A stretch of DNA of 56,992 nt, taken from the NCBI RefSeq assembly GCF_002410825.1, contig NZ_DHOS01000067.1, positions 1-56,992 of the forward strand, read 5' to 3'. Origin of the DNA: Proteiniphilum sp. UBA5384 (GTDB taxonomy: Bacteria; Bacteroidota; Bacteroidia; Bacteroidales; Dysgonomonadaceae). The notes under the pieces are model-generated. The model saw nothing but the letters and a program-made list of their open reading frames with translations, was not told the DNA's origin and ran no database searches. This document shows, one piece after another, positions 27,278 through 35,830 of the stretch. Numbering within the stretch: position 1 is the first letter of the stretch; every line of letters begins with the position of its first letter. The translations under genes were made by a program, and so were the position numbers.

Positions 27278-29062
27278 TTATTGTATGATCTTCGGGAAAG
27301 TCATCAGGAATTGTAATCCCCCTTCGGGGCGATTCTTTGCCACTATACTTCCTTTATGGAACAATATGGCGTTCCTGACAATGGAGAGTCCCAACCCCGA
27401 ACCGCCGGTATTACGAGTCCGTCCTTCATTCACCCTGTAAAAACGCTCAAAGATACGCACCAGGTGCTTTTCATCAACGCCTATACCGGTATCGTAGAAC
27501 TCAAAGAAATAACTATCCTCATTTTCATTGTAACAACGCACCACAATCTCTATATTTTCGCCACCATAGGAAAGGGAGTTTTCAGTCAGATTCCGGAAGA
27601 TAGAATAAAGAAGAGTGCGGCTACCGTAAATCACCACGTTGTTATTCACCTCTATTTTGAATGTATTATCTTTCTCCCGGATCTTATCGGACAGATCATT
27701 TTTTAGCTCATCCAGCAATTCACTGATGTTCACCTGTTCCAATTCGAACCTGTCGGATGCTTCTTCGATCTTGGTCAGCATACTGATATCCTGTATCAGT
27801 TCCGAAAGGCGGATAGTCTGCAAATAAGCCCTGTCGAGAAAACCGCGGATACGTTCCCTGTTATCGCCCTTATCATCATAAAGAGTAAGGATTGTTTCAA
27901 GATAACCGCGAATACTGGTAACCGGCGTACGAAGTTCATGTGCGATATTATTGGTCATCTCTTGTTTAAGCAGGCGCGTCTTTTCAGATTTAGTGATATC
28001 ACTGATATAGAATTCAAAACTCTCATCCTCAAAAATAATAATCCGCACATTAAATTGCCTGCCACTTTTTTCTATCCGTTTAGAAAAAATATTCCCTTCC
28101 CTGGGTTTTACATTGAGAAAAGCAACAAATTCCTCAAAAACAGGATTGTCGAAAATCAGTTCAGTCTCCAATGTAGGACTGTCTAATATCATATTCAGGA
28201 ATTGCAGGAAATGAGAGTTGGCATAAATCTCCCGGCGATCTCTCGAAAAGATAGCAATTCCCTCTTCCGAAAGCTGAAAATGTTGCAGCAGCTTTTCACG
28301 CTCTGCGGCCAGTCTTCGTCGGTTTTCCTGCAACAGATTATAATTTTCGACAATATCAGCACTCACTTCCCCTACCTCATCATCGGCAAAAGCAAAATCA
28401 GCAGGTATATTTGAGCCGTTCTTCACATTGAGCGAGAATTCCTTTAGCTCCTTCAACGATCTTGAAAACCGGTTGGAAAAATAAAGCATCATCAATATAC
28501 ACAACACGAAAAAGAGGAGAATATAGATGATAAACGAGCTGCCGGAATTGATGAACGATTGCAGTTGTATATTGTATGGCATTGCCAGCCGGATGAAATA
28601 ACCTTCATTGTATTTTTTAGAGTAATAAAGGTATTTGATATTGTTACTGGTAGATACACGAATATTGGCACCTTCACCAAAACCAATTGACTTCCGGATT
28701 TCGGAACGTTGAAGATGATTCTCCATCTGACTAGCATCCAATGAATTATCATAAAGGACTTCTCCTTCCCAACTTATCAGAGTAAGCCGTATATCCGAAG
28801 GCATATAGTGCAATAATTGACTGATCTGTGCAGGCTCTTTTCCCGGGTCGATATTATTGACATGTATATATCGATGTATAATATCGGCATTATTCTCGAG
28901 TGTCCTTTCCAGATTGTGCGTACGCTCATTTTTGAATTGTTGCTGCTCAAACAAAATGATTCCTGCAGTAAAAAGGGCAATAATTACTGTGAATATGAGC
29001 ACAATACGTGTTTTAAAAGATATTTTCCGTCGCATTTTTTCCAGAGATTTTATTTTTTGCAT
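27278..29062 (-). CDS. phoR: PhoR-like sensor histidine kinase
   Basis: This 594-residue membrane kinase is the phosphate-regulon sensor. It has TM1 at about residues 19-37, a periplasmic sensor region at 38-170, TM2 at about 176-195, a HAMP-like linker, and a PAS-like domain at about 255-355. The HisKA domain has phosphoacceptor H375 in NIAHELRTPVTSI. The ATPase domain has N box NLTENSLSYGGENI, DTGIGVDEKHLVRIFERFYRV and GGSGLGLSIV. It is the last gene of the pst-pho operon, 20 bp after phoB. E. coli PhoR has no large periplasmic domain and senses Pst through PhoU. This protein does have one, as in many Bacteroidetes and Gram-positive PhoR proteins, so it might sense an extra signal. Met 10 is an alternative start. 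Confidence 0.9.
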   Translation of the reverse strand: MQKIKSLEKMRRKISFKTRIVLIFTVIIALFTAGIILFEQQQFKNERTHNLERTLENNADIIHRYIHVNNIDPGKEPAQISQLLHYMPSDIRLTLISWEGEVLYDNSLDASQMENHLQRSEIRKSIGFGEGANIRVSTSNNIKYLYYSKKYNEGYFIRLAMPYNIQLQSFINSGSSFIIYILLFFVLCILMMLYFSNRFSRSLKELKEFSLNVKNGSNIPADFAFADDEVGEVSADIVENYNLLQENRRRLAAEREKLLQHFQLSEEGIAIFSRDRREIYANSHFLQFLNMILDSPTLETELIFDNPVFEEFVAFLNVKPREGNIFSKRIEKSGRQFNVRIIIFEDESFEFYISDITKSEKTRLLKQEMTNNIAHELRTPVTSIRGYLETILTLYDDKGDNRERIRGFLDRAYLQTIRLSELIQDISMLTKIEEASDRFELEQVNISELLDELKNDLSDKIREKDNTFKIEVNNNVVIYGSRTLLYSIFRNLTENSLSYGGENIEIVVRCYNENEDSYFFEFYDTGIGVDEKHLVRIFERFYRVNEGRTRNTGGSGLGLSIVRNAILFHKGSIVAKNRPEGGLQFLMTFPKIIQ

Positions 29063-29082
29063 TCACCTCTCCACTTTTTCAC

Positions 29083-29799
29083 TCAAATACCGGAGTCGAT
29101 ATTCAAATAATAGCCGAAGCCGGAACGGTTCACAATAATAGAGCCATAATCTCCCAACTTTTTTCTCAAACGGGTGATATGCACATCAACTGTACGATCG
29201 AGAACAAACTCATTCATCCCCCATACATTGTTCAGTATTTCCTCACGGGTAAGGACACTGGGTGAAGTCCGTGCCAACAGTGAAAGTATTTCAAATTCTT
29301 TTTTCGTGAGAGCCACCTCGTTACCCCCGATAGTCACGCGGGTACCGGACAGATCAATATTCAATTCTTTATATTTCCAGTTTGTTTCCACAGGTTCTGC
29401 CGGAGGAACTGTGGAGAGTGAGACACGTTTGAGCAATGCTTTGACACGTACAAGCACTTCTTTTACAGAGAACGGTTTGGCAATATAATCATCTCCTCCT
29501 AATGAAAAACCTGTCAGCATATCATTTTCCCTGTTTTTGGCGGTAAGGAAAATGATGGGTACAAAGTTCCCCGATTCACGTAATTTTCCGGCCACTTTAA
29601 ACCCGGATATGCCTCCCATCATCACATCGAGTATGATAAGCCGGTGTATATCGGTAATCATCTTCAGAGCCTCCTCTCCCGAATTAGCCACATCTACGAT
29701 ATATCCTTCGCTCTCCAGATTGAATTGCAGGATATCACAAATATCTTTTTCGTCATCGACCACAAGGATCCTTGCCTTCATTTCTTTCATCCTATTCAC
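29083..29799 (-). CDS. phoB: PhoB-like response regulator (OmpR/PhoB family)
   Basis: This 238-residue regulator activates phosphate-starvation genes. The receiver domain (about residues 7-125) has the acidic pocket VVDDEKD, the phosphoacceptor Asp in LIILDVMMGGISG, the switch Thr in IIFLTAK, and Lys in DDYIAKPF. The C-terminal winged helix (about 145-235) has LTKKEFEILSLLARTSPSVLTREEIL and VDVHITRLRKKLG, typical of OmpR/PhoB. The first Met overlaps the end of phoU by 8 bp; Met 4 or Met 7 would also fit and agree better with the family. It would bind as a tandem dimer to 11-bp direct repeats, exactly the kind found upstream of pstS in this window. Confidence 0.93.
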   Translation of the reverse strand: MNRMKEMKARILVVDDEKDICDILQFNLESEGYIVDVANSGEEALKMITDIHRLIILDVMMGGISGFKVAGKLRESGNFVPIIFLTAKNRENDMLTGFSLGGDDYIAKPFSVKEVLVRVKALLKRVSLSTVPPAEPVETNWKYKELNIDLSGTRVTIGGNEVALTKKEFEILSLLARTSPSVLTREEILNNVWGMNEFVLDRTVDVHITRLRKKLGDYGSIIVNRSGFGYYLNIDSGI

Positions 29800-30541
29800 C
29801 TCCCGACTTTCCTCCGTTAGCCGTCTTTTTTGACTCCTTCACATGACGTATGTCTCTCCCTTCAATCACATAGACCGCCGATTCGGCTATGTCAACCGCC
29901 TTATCACCAATTCGTTCCAGATAATAAGATATACTATTCAGATTCATAATATTGACCAGTGACTGTGTACTTTGTACTTCGTTGTGAAAATCTTCCGCCA
30001 GCCTACGTTCAATTTTTTTTTCCAGTTTATCTACTTTGTCATCCATCTGTATTGTGTCATAAGCCATTTCGTTACTTACGCCGGTAAAGGCGAAAAGAGC
30101 ATTCTTCATCATCTTGTCGGTTTGCACAAACATCTTATCGATCGGCTTTTTATATTTTTCAAAACCTGTCAGTGAGAAGTCAATTTCTTCCAATGCAAAA
30201 GCGATATTTTCGATCAGGTCACCCACCCGTTCCATCGATATAGTCATATCATGATAGGCCATCAACCGGCGCAGGTCGGAGGCACGGGGTGTAAAAAGCA
30301 TGATTGCGTTAATCACCTTTTCCTTGATAGTCACATCCAACGAATTGATAATCTTCTCATTCCGGTTCAATTGAGGGATAATTTCCTTATTCCGGTTATC
30401 GTGTACCAGATCTGATGCCAATTTTATTTGCGTCAATACCATTTCAGAGATCAATTGAAAATCGCCATGCAACTGATCTATGTAGTTATCTTTTATCCCC
30501 TTCACATAGGGGGCATCGCCCTTTTCATTCCCGCTATTCAT
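29792..30541 (-). CDS. phoU: Phosphate signalling protein PhoU
   Basis: This 249-residue helical protein links the Pst transporter to PhoR and keeps the regulon off when phosphate is plentiful. The two PhoU repeats are visible, each with the metal-site style motif: MERVGDLIENIAFALEE (first) and LERIGDKAVDIAESAVYV (second), both on the E-R-x-GD pattern. A short extra N-terminal stretch (about 20 residues) makes it longer than E. coli PhoU. It is separated from pstB by 125 bp that contain a possible internal promoter, and it overlaps phoB. Confidence 0.95.
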   Translation of the reverse strand: MNSGNEKGDAPYVKGIKDNYIDQLHGDFQLISEMVLTQIKLASDLVHDNRNKEIIPQLNRNEKIINSLDVTIKEKVINAIMLFTPRASDLRRLMAYHDMTISMERVGDLIENIAFALEEIDFSLTGFEKYKKPIDKMFVQTDKMMKNALFAFTGVSNEMAYDTIQMDDKVDKLEKKIERRLAEDFHNEVQSTQSLVNIMNLNSISYYLERIGDKAVDIAESAVYVIEGRDIRHVKESKKTANGGKSGGE

Positions 30542-30598
30542 CGTTTTTCTTGTTTATATTAATACATAGAAACAGGATAATCACCGACCTTCCCACGG

Positions 30599-30606
30599 CA
30601 AAAATA
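30599..30606 (-). promoter_or_regulatory. Possible internal -7 box upstream of phoU
   Basis: TATTTTTG on the minus strand matches TAnnTTTG, 58 bp before phoU. TTGT lies 21 bp upstream where TTTG is expected. It could give basal expression of phoU-phoB-phoR independent of the pstS promoter. A 10-bp palindrome CTAACGTTAG lies nearby at 30641-30650. Confidence 0.35.
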
Positions 30607-30666
30607 ATTGTTTTTATTTATCCTGGCACAACAACGGCGCCTAACGTTAGTCATTTTCCTGTTTTA

Positions 30667-31452
30667 TTATCCAAATACACCCGTCAGGTATTCTTCAGTA
30701 CGTTTATTCCTGGGCTTGGTAAACATCTGCGTCGTATTTCCATGTTCCACCAACTCCCCCAAGTACATGAACATGGATTTGTCTGATATACGCGCAGCCT
30801 GTGACATATTATGCGTCACTATAATAATGGTGAAATCTTTTTGCAATTGTAATAACAATTCTTCAATCTTGTTCGTCGAGATCGGATCGAGTGCCGAAGT
30901 AGGTTCGTCCATCAACAACACTTCCGGATTCAATGCAAGTGCACGGGCTATACAAAGTCGTTGTTGCTGTCCTCCGGAGAGGAACGATCCCCTTTTAGTC
31001 ATTACATCCTTCACCTCGCCCCACAATCCTACACTCTGCAGGCTCTGTGCTACAATTTCTTCTTTCTCACTCTTTTTTAATCGGATTCCGTTGAGTGTGT
31101 AACCTGCCAGCACGTTATCATAAATACTCATCGTAGGAAAAGGGTTGGGCTGTTGAAATACCATACCGGCCATACGGCGTACTTCCATCGGATCCATTGC
31201 CAATATATTCCTTCCTTTTAAAAAGATCTCGCCGGTAGTCTTAATATGGGGATAGAGATCATGCATACGGTTGATGGCACGTAAGAGTGTACTTTTTCCG
31301 CACCCCGACGGTCCCATGATCGCTGTAATCGTATTGGGATAAATATCGGCAGTTACTCTGTTCACCGCAAAACTACCGGGAGAATAGGAAACCGATACCT
31401 CCTTCAATTGAAGGACAGGATTTTCCTTGCTTATATTATTTATATTTTCCAT
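30667..31452 (-). CDS. pstB: Phosphate ABC transporter ATP-binding protein
   Basis: This 261-residue ATPase powers phosphate uptake. The start is placed at MENINNISKENP; the longer in-frame version would add 24 residues lying within pstA. Walker A is MGPSGCGKSTLLRAINR, followed by the PstB-typical NRMHDLYP. The Q-loop is VFQQPNPFPTMSIYDNV, the signature LSGGQQQRLCIARAL, Walker B VLLMDEPTSALDP and the switch His in IIVTHNMSQAAR. The phrase FMYLGELVEHGNTTQMF near the C-terminus is specific to PstB. It overlaps the end of pstA by 13 bp, so the two are probably translationally coupled. Confidence 0.97.
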   Translation of the reverse strand: MENINNISKENPVLQLKEVSVSYSPGSFAVNRVTADIYPNTITAIMGPSGCGKSTLLRAINRMHDLYPHIKTTGEIFLKGRNILAMDPMEVRRMAGMVFQQPNPFPTMSIYDNVLAGYTLNGIRLKKSEKEEIVAQSLQSVGLWGEVKDVMTKRGSFLSGGQQQRLCIARALALNPEVLLMDEPTSALDPISTNKIEELLLQLQKDFTIIIVTHNMSQAARISDKSMFMYLGELVEHGNTTQMFTKPRNKRTEEYLTGVFG

Positions 31453-32315
31453 TTGCGTGCTACAATTTTGGCGATCCAGTTTAACAGGAATATAACGATT
31501 AATAAGAGGAGTGATGACGACCAAATCAGATCTACCAGGTTGGGATCATTATAGAAATCCCAGATCAGCAGAGGAACAGCGCTGGTAGGTTCCATCACTT
31601 TCCAGTTCACAACGGATGCACCGAGGGCAGTCAGCATCAACGGTGCAGTCTCTCCCATCACGCGCGATACAGCAAGAAGTATCCCTGTAAAGATCCCCCC
31701 GAATCCGGAAGGAATCAATATCCTGAATACCACATTCGTATAAGAAGAGCCCAAAGCAAGTCCCGCCTCTTTATAAGCCGGGGGTAACATTTTCAAGGTC
31801 TCTTCGGTAGAGCGTACAATCATGGGTAACATCATAATAGTGAGTGCCACGCTACCCGCCAAGGCCGAATAACCTCCTAATGGTTTCACAATCCACGCAT
31901 AAGCGATAATACCAATCACGATGGAGGGCATTCCCTGTAACAGGTCGGTCAGATAACTCACTACCGCTGCAAGCTTTTTTCCCCGGTTATCGGCAAGATA
32001 AATCCCAATGAACAGGCCCAAAAATACAGAGAAGAGAATGGCCATACCCACAATTAGTATCGTTCCTGTGATTCCGTTCAATATTCCACCGGGAATAGGC
32101 TCTCCGTTCATCTTTGCCAGCATGGCGTCCATTGATGAAGGGGTTACCTCGGTAAAAAGGCGGAGGTTGAAATTCTTATATCCTTTTGAGGCAACCTCCC
32201 ATAGGATAAAGAACAAGGGAAACATAGCTATCAATGAAAAGAGGCAAACCAGCACAAAGGCTATTTTATCTTTTCCTTTCCGCCATCCCATGTATGTTGT
32301 TTTATTTCGACTCAT
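31440..32315 (-). CDS. pstA: Phosphate ABC transporter permease PstA
   Basis: This 291-residue inner-membrane protein forms half of the phosphate channel. Six hydrophobic segments are visible, starting at about residues 19-38 and 77-105. The EAA loop for contact with PstB is around LPPAYKEAGLALGSSYTNVVFRILIPSG (about residues 175-202, read in parts). Other family segments are GGILNGITGTILIVG and VSRVMGETAPLMLTALGA. The ATG overlaps the stop of pstC by 4 bp. Confidence 0.96.
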   Translation of the reverse strand: MSRNKTTYMGWRKGKDKIAFVLVCLFSLIAMFPLFFILWEVASKGYKNFNLRLFTEVTPSSMDAMLAKMNGEPIPGGILNGITGTILIVGMAILFSVFLGLFIGIYLADNRGKKLAAVVSYLTDLLQGMPSIVIGIIAYAWIVKPLGGYSALAGSVALTIMMLPMIVRSTEETLKMLPPAYKEAGLALGSSYTNVVFRILIPSGFGGIFTGILLAVSRVMGETAPLMLTALGASVVNWKVMEPTSAVPLLIWDFYNDPNLVDLIWSSSLLLLIVIFLLNWIAKIVARKWKI

Positions 32316-33169
32316 ACCCTTGCTAATTTTTTCATTACCATCTTAGCTACCAAATTGATAAGTGCTGTAATGATAAACAGCAGCAGGCCGATAGCGATCA
32401 GTGCACTGAGTTTCAAACCATCAGCTTCACCAAATTGGTTGGCAATCACGCTCGCCATGGTATTTCCCGTATCACGTAAGCCTTGTGGTATCTTGTTGGT
32501 ATTCCCGATCAACATAGTCACCGCCATGGTTTCGCCCAATGCACGTCCTAATGCCAAAATGAATGAGGCCAGTATCCCTGATGCCGCCGTGGGCAGGTTA
32601 ATATGTCGTACCACCTCTAAACGTGTGGCGCCAAGACTATAAGCCCCCTCTTTCAGTTTGTTGGGAACCATAGACAAGAATTCGGTACTCAACGACGAAG
32701 CATAAGGAATAATCATAATAGCCAGTACGACTGAAGAAAGAAAAATCCCAAAACCCTGCGCATTTATCCCCATTTCAATAATGATAGGGCGAACCGTATA
32801 GAACCCCCACAAACCATACACAATGGAAGGAATACCGGCCAACAAATCGACAATGGAACGGACGAAGGAAGATAGTTTACTACCTCTGAAGTATTCACCA
32901 TTCAACAGTGCCACTGACAATGCGAAAGGGATACAAAGCAAAAGGGAAAAGAATGCCGTATAAAACGTTCCCATAATAAAAGAGAATGCTCCATACTCTT
33001 CCGTGACCGGACGGGGATCCCATTCCGCATTCGCCACAAATCCCCAGATGCCATATTCTCCGAATACTTCCAAAGAACGGTTCACCAGTGCGTAAATAAT
33101 CCCTGCCGATAAAAACAGGATCGCCAATGCCGCTGCAAATAATAGTATCCGGAATATTTTATCTTTCAC
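32312..33169 (-). CDS. pstC: Phosphate ABC transporter permease PstC
   Basis: This 285-residue inner-membrane protein is the second half of the phosphate channel. Six hydrophobic segments are visible. Family motifs include WDPRPVTEEYGAFSFIMGTFYT, LAGIPSIVYGLWGF, LKEGAYSLGATRLEVVRHINLP (EAA loop) and ALGRALGETMAVTMLIGN (each read in parts). It begins 97 bp after pstS ends and overlaps pstA by 4 bp. That gap holds no gene. Confidence 0.96.
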   Translation of the reverse strand: MKDKIFRILLFAAALAILFLSAGIIYALVNRSLEVFGEYGIWGFVANAEWDPRPVTEEYGAFSFIMGTFYTAFFSLLLCIPFALSVALLNGEYFRGSKLSSFVRSIVDLLAGIPSIVYGLWGFYTVRPIIIEMGINAQGFGIFLSSVVLAIMIIPYASSLSTEFLSMVPNKLKEGAYSLGATRLEVVRHINLPTAASGILASFILALGRALGETMAVTMLIGNTNKIPQGLRDTGNTMASVIANQFGEADGLKLSALIAIGLLLFIITALINLVAKMVMKKLARV

Positions 33170-33266
33170 AAACTATAAATTACAAATTACTAATCATCTG
33201 TTAACCAAGCATCCAATCTGATCCATTGTCATATTGACATTACTTGACCCTACTTATCGAGATTAA

Positions 33267-34337
33267 TTACATTGGTACATTAATTACTTCCTCCCCGTAA
33301 TGAATCTCCTCCATCAACTTTCTTGTCTTTTCCACCGCCTGTATCGAAAGCGGCGCATAATTTATTTGTACAGCCACTTTTTGTCCTTCGTCGCTGATTA
33401 TATAATCCAGAAGACTCACAAGTGCTTCCGCCTCTTTTTTAGTTCGGTTTCCATATTGCTGATCTTTATACACAAGAATCCAGGTAAATAGGCTGATAGG
33501 ATAAGCACCGGGATCATCTGAGTCGGTAATAGTAGCCCGTATATCATCGGGTAGCTCTACATTCGCAGCAGCAGAAATAGTTTCAAGGGTAGCATCCACA
33601 TAGTTCCCCACCCTATTTTTAAGCTTAGCTACCGGAAGTTTCAGCGTAAGCGCATATTCAGAGCCGATATATCCGATGGCACCTTCAGTCTGCTGTACAA
33701 TACCCGCCACACCGGGATTTCCTTTTGCCGCGATACCCGCTTCCCATTTCAAAGCTTTTCCCTTTCCCATGATGGTGTTCCATTCAGGGCTTACTATCGA
33801 CAGGTATTCTGAAAAGTTATAAGTAGTACCGCTGCCGTCGGATCGATACACCGGTGTGATATCCAAGTCGGGGAATGACACGCCCGGATTCACGGCTTTT
33901 AGTCTGGAGTCATTCCATTTCCTGATTTTCCCCAGATAGATATCGGCGATAAGAGGTCCCGTGAGTCGGAGGCTATCCACCCCTTCGAGCGTATATGCCA
34001 TTACCACCGCGCCCATGCAAGTAGGTATATGAATCACTTCCCCACTCATTGATGCGATTTCTTTGTTATTCAGGAAGGCGTCACTTGCACCGAAGTCAAC
34101 CGAACGGTCACGTAAGCTGCGGATTCCCCCACCACTACCAATGGCTCCATAATTGACTGTCACCTTGCCATTCAAACGCATATAATCCCGAAAAACTATA
34201 TTATAAAAAGGATAGGGAAAAGTGGCACCGGCACCGGACAAGGTGGCTTCTGAACTACCGCTATGAACATGGGCAGAATTGTTGTTACAAGATATGAGTA
34301 AAACGACAAGAAGTATAAACAGATATATTCGTTGCAT
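33267..34337 (-). CDS. pstS: Phosphate-binding lipoprotein PstS
   Basis: This 356-residue solute-binding protein captures inorganic phosphate in the periplasm. The start is placed at MQRIYLFILL, which gives a lipoprotein signal with Cys 17 (LLISCNNN); an upstream ATG would add 17 residues. Phosphate-site motifs are SGAGATFPYPFY at the mature N-terminus, GAIGSGGGIRSL, VDFGASDAFL and the YRSDGSGTTYNFSEYLS segment. GAIGYIGSEYAL follows later. It is the first gene of the operon and lies behind an array of four 11-bp repeats (34390-34428), so it should be the gene most strongly induced under phosphate starvation. Confidence 0.96.
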   Translation of the reverse strand: MQRIYLFILLVVLLISCNNNSAHVHSGSSEATLSGAGATFPYPFYNIVFRDYMRLNGKVTVNYGAIGSGGGIRSLRDRSVDFGASDAFLNNKEIASMSGEVIHIPTCMGAVVMAYTLEGVDSLRLTGPLIADIYLGKIRKWNDSRLKAVNPGVSFPDLDITPVYRSDGSGTTYNFSEYLSIVSPEWNTIMGKGKALKWEAGIAAKGNPGVAGIVQQTEGAIGYIGSEYALTLKLPVAKLKNRVGNYVDATLETISAAANVELPDDIRATITDSDDPGAYPISLFTWILVYKDQQYGNRTKKEAEALVSLLDYIISDEGQKVAVQINYAPLSIQAVEKTRKLMEEIHYGEEVINVPM

Positions 34338-34371
34338 CAATAAATGAATTATCTTGTTCGGATATTTGACA

Positions 34372-34428
34372 CAAATGTACGATAGCAATGTTACAATGCG
34401 GTTACAAAAATGTTACATATTTGTTAAG
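34372..34428 (-). promoter_or_regulatory. Pho-box array and -7 box of the pst operon
   Basis: On the plus strand GTTACA starts at 34390, 34401 and 34412, and a degenerate GTTAAG at 34423, each exactly 11 bp apart (TGTAAC on the transcribed strand). After the nearest copy come 10 bp and then TACATTTG (34372-34379), a perfect TAnnTTTG -7 box. No -33 TTTG is present. PhoB-type regulators bind 11-bp direct repeats, so I infer activation by the PhoB encoded in this operon. Confidence 0.8.
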
Positions 34429-34567
34429 TCTGACATCTTACCTTGGCTTGCCTATAATCCGATAAAACGTAAGGCGCTGTATGATCTCAATACTGTTAAT
34501 TTGAACTCAGCCTTCGATGGTAGCTGAATTTTCGATTGATTGAACTGTTTTCTTTACAATTTTTTCG

Positions 34568-34575
34568 TACTTTTG
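34568..34575 (+). promoter_or_regulatory. Candidate -7 box for queC
   Basis: TACTTTTG matches TAnnTTTG, 75 bp before queC. I looked in the 34429-34650 gap for a preQ1 riboswitch pattern and saw none. Confidence 0.5.
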
Positions 34576-34650
34576 TAGTGAAAGTGCGACATGAGTATCT
34601 TTTGCCGCTTTTCTGTGTAGCTTAGGAAACCACATAAAAAACAAAGAAGA

Positions 34651-35325
34651 ATGAAAGATTATAAAGAACAGGATGCTCTTGTCCTCTTTTCCGGTGGTCA
34701 GGACTCCACTACATGCCTCTATTGGGCAAAACAACACTTCAGGAACACTTTTGCGCTTTGCTTTACTTACGGACAACGTCACTCCCAGGAAGTAGAGAAT
34801 GCGCGCCGGATTGCAGATATGTCCGACACTCCTTTTCAGGTATTGGACGCAAGCATTATCTCCCGATTAGCCCCCAACTCGCTTACCGATTTCACGGTAC
34901 AAATGGATGAAGAGAAGCCGGCTGATTCTTATCCCAACACCTTTGTGCCGGGTCGGAACCTGCTATTCCTCACTTTTGCCGCTACAATAGCCTATGCAAA
35001 AGGGATCCGACATCTGGTGACCGGCGTTTCAGAAGCCGATTATAGTGGTTATCCCGATTGCCGGGATACTTTTATCCGATCTGCCAACGCCACTCTTAAC
35101 CTCGCCATGGATAAACAGTTTGTAATCCATACGCCGCTTATGTGGCGTAATAAAAAGGAAGTATGGCATCTGGCTGATGAACTGGGCGTATTTGATATGG
35201 TAAAAAATGAAACCCTCACCTGCTATAACGGTGTATTGGCCGAGGGTTGCGGTCACTGCCCGGCCTGCCGACTAAGGAATAAAGGTCTACAGGACTATCT
35301 TGTGGAACGAGGAAACAAATTATAA
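34651..35325 (+). CDS. queC: 7-cyano-7-deazaguanine synthase
   Basis: This 224-residue enzyme uses ATP and ammonia to turn 7-carboxy-7-deazaguanine into preQ0 for the tRNA base queuosine. The PP-loop LFSGGQDSTTCLYWAKQ is at residues about 13-29. The conserved NTFVPGRNLLFL lies at about 96-107, GVSEADYSGYPDCRD at about 129-143, and the zinc site near the C-terminus has four Cys in TCYNGVLAEGCGHCPACRLR. Length is normal for the family. It is followed by queF with a 25-bp gap, so the two make a preQ1 unit. queD and queE are not in the window. Confidence 0.97.
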   Translation: MKDYKEQDALVLFSGGQDSTTCLYWAKQHFRNTFALCFTYGQRHSQEVENARRIADMSDTPFQVLDASIISRLAPNSLTDFTVQMDEEKPADSYPNTFVPGRNLLFLTFAATIAYAKGIRHLVTGVSEADYSGYPDCRDTFIRSANATLNLAMDKQFVIHTPLMWRNKKEVWHLADELGVFDMVKNETLTCYNGVLAEGCGHCPACRLRNKGLQDYLVERGNKL

Positions 35326-35350
35326 AATCTCTCAAAAACAAAAAAACGGT

Positions 35351-35830
35351 ATGCAGTACGAAGGATTGAGCCATCTGGGTGGCAAAACAGAATACAGGCA
35401 GGATTATGCGCCGGAGGTGCTGGAAGCGTTCGAGAACAAGCATCCCGGAAATGACTATTGGGTTACATTCGATTGTCCCGAATTCACCAGCCTCTGCCCT
35501 ATCACGGGACAACCCGATTTTGCCACTATCCGCATCGATTATATTCCCGATGTGAAGATGGTCGAAAGCAAAAGCCTCAAACTCTATCTTTTCAGTTTCC
35601 GTAATCACGGTGCATTTCATGAAGATTGTGTAAATATTATCCTGAAAGACCTAATCCGGCTTATGGATCCCAAATATATTGAAGTGACCGGTATATTCAC
35701 TCCGCGTGGTGGCATCAGTATCTACCCCTATGCCAATTACGGACGTAAGGGTACGAGATTTGAAAAACTGGCCGAAGAACGGCTTTTTAATTATTCGTTT
35801 CCGGCTCGTAATACCGTACCCAGTCGATAA
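35351..35830 (+). CDS. queF: NADPH-dependent 7-cyano-7-deazaguanine reductase (type I QueF)
   Basis: This 159-residue enzyme reduces the nitrile preQ0 to the amine preQ1. The start is placed at MQYEGLSHLGG, the usual N-terminal part of type I QueF; a longer frame would begin inside queC. The active-site Cys is C49 in TSLCPITGQPDFA, and the motif VESKSLKLYLFSFRNHGAFHED (about residues 77-98, read in parts) contains the conserved Glu and His. The protein ends with the usual R-x-G-x-SIYPY strand. Its last 44 bp overlap the 3' end of the convergent GH16-like gene. Confidence 0.96.
   Translation: MQYEGLSHLGGKTEYRQDYAPEVLEAFENKHPGNDYWVTFDCPEFTSLCPITGQPDFATIRIDYIPDVKMVESKSLKLYLFSFRNHGAFHEDCVNIILKDLIRLMDPKYIEVTGIFTPRGGISIYPYANYGRKGTRFEKLAEERLFNYSFPARNTVPSR

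Noticed and set aside
34429..34650. preQ1 riboswitch upstream of queC
   Set aside because: I saw no A-rich tail with the short pseudoknot stem expected for preQ1-I, nor a larger preQ1-II/III pattern.
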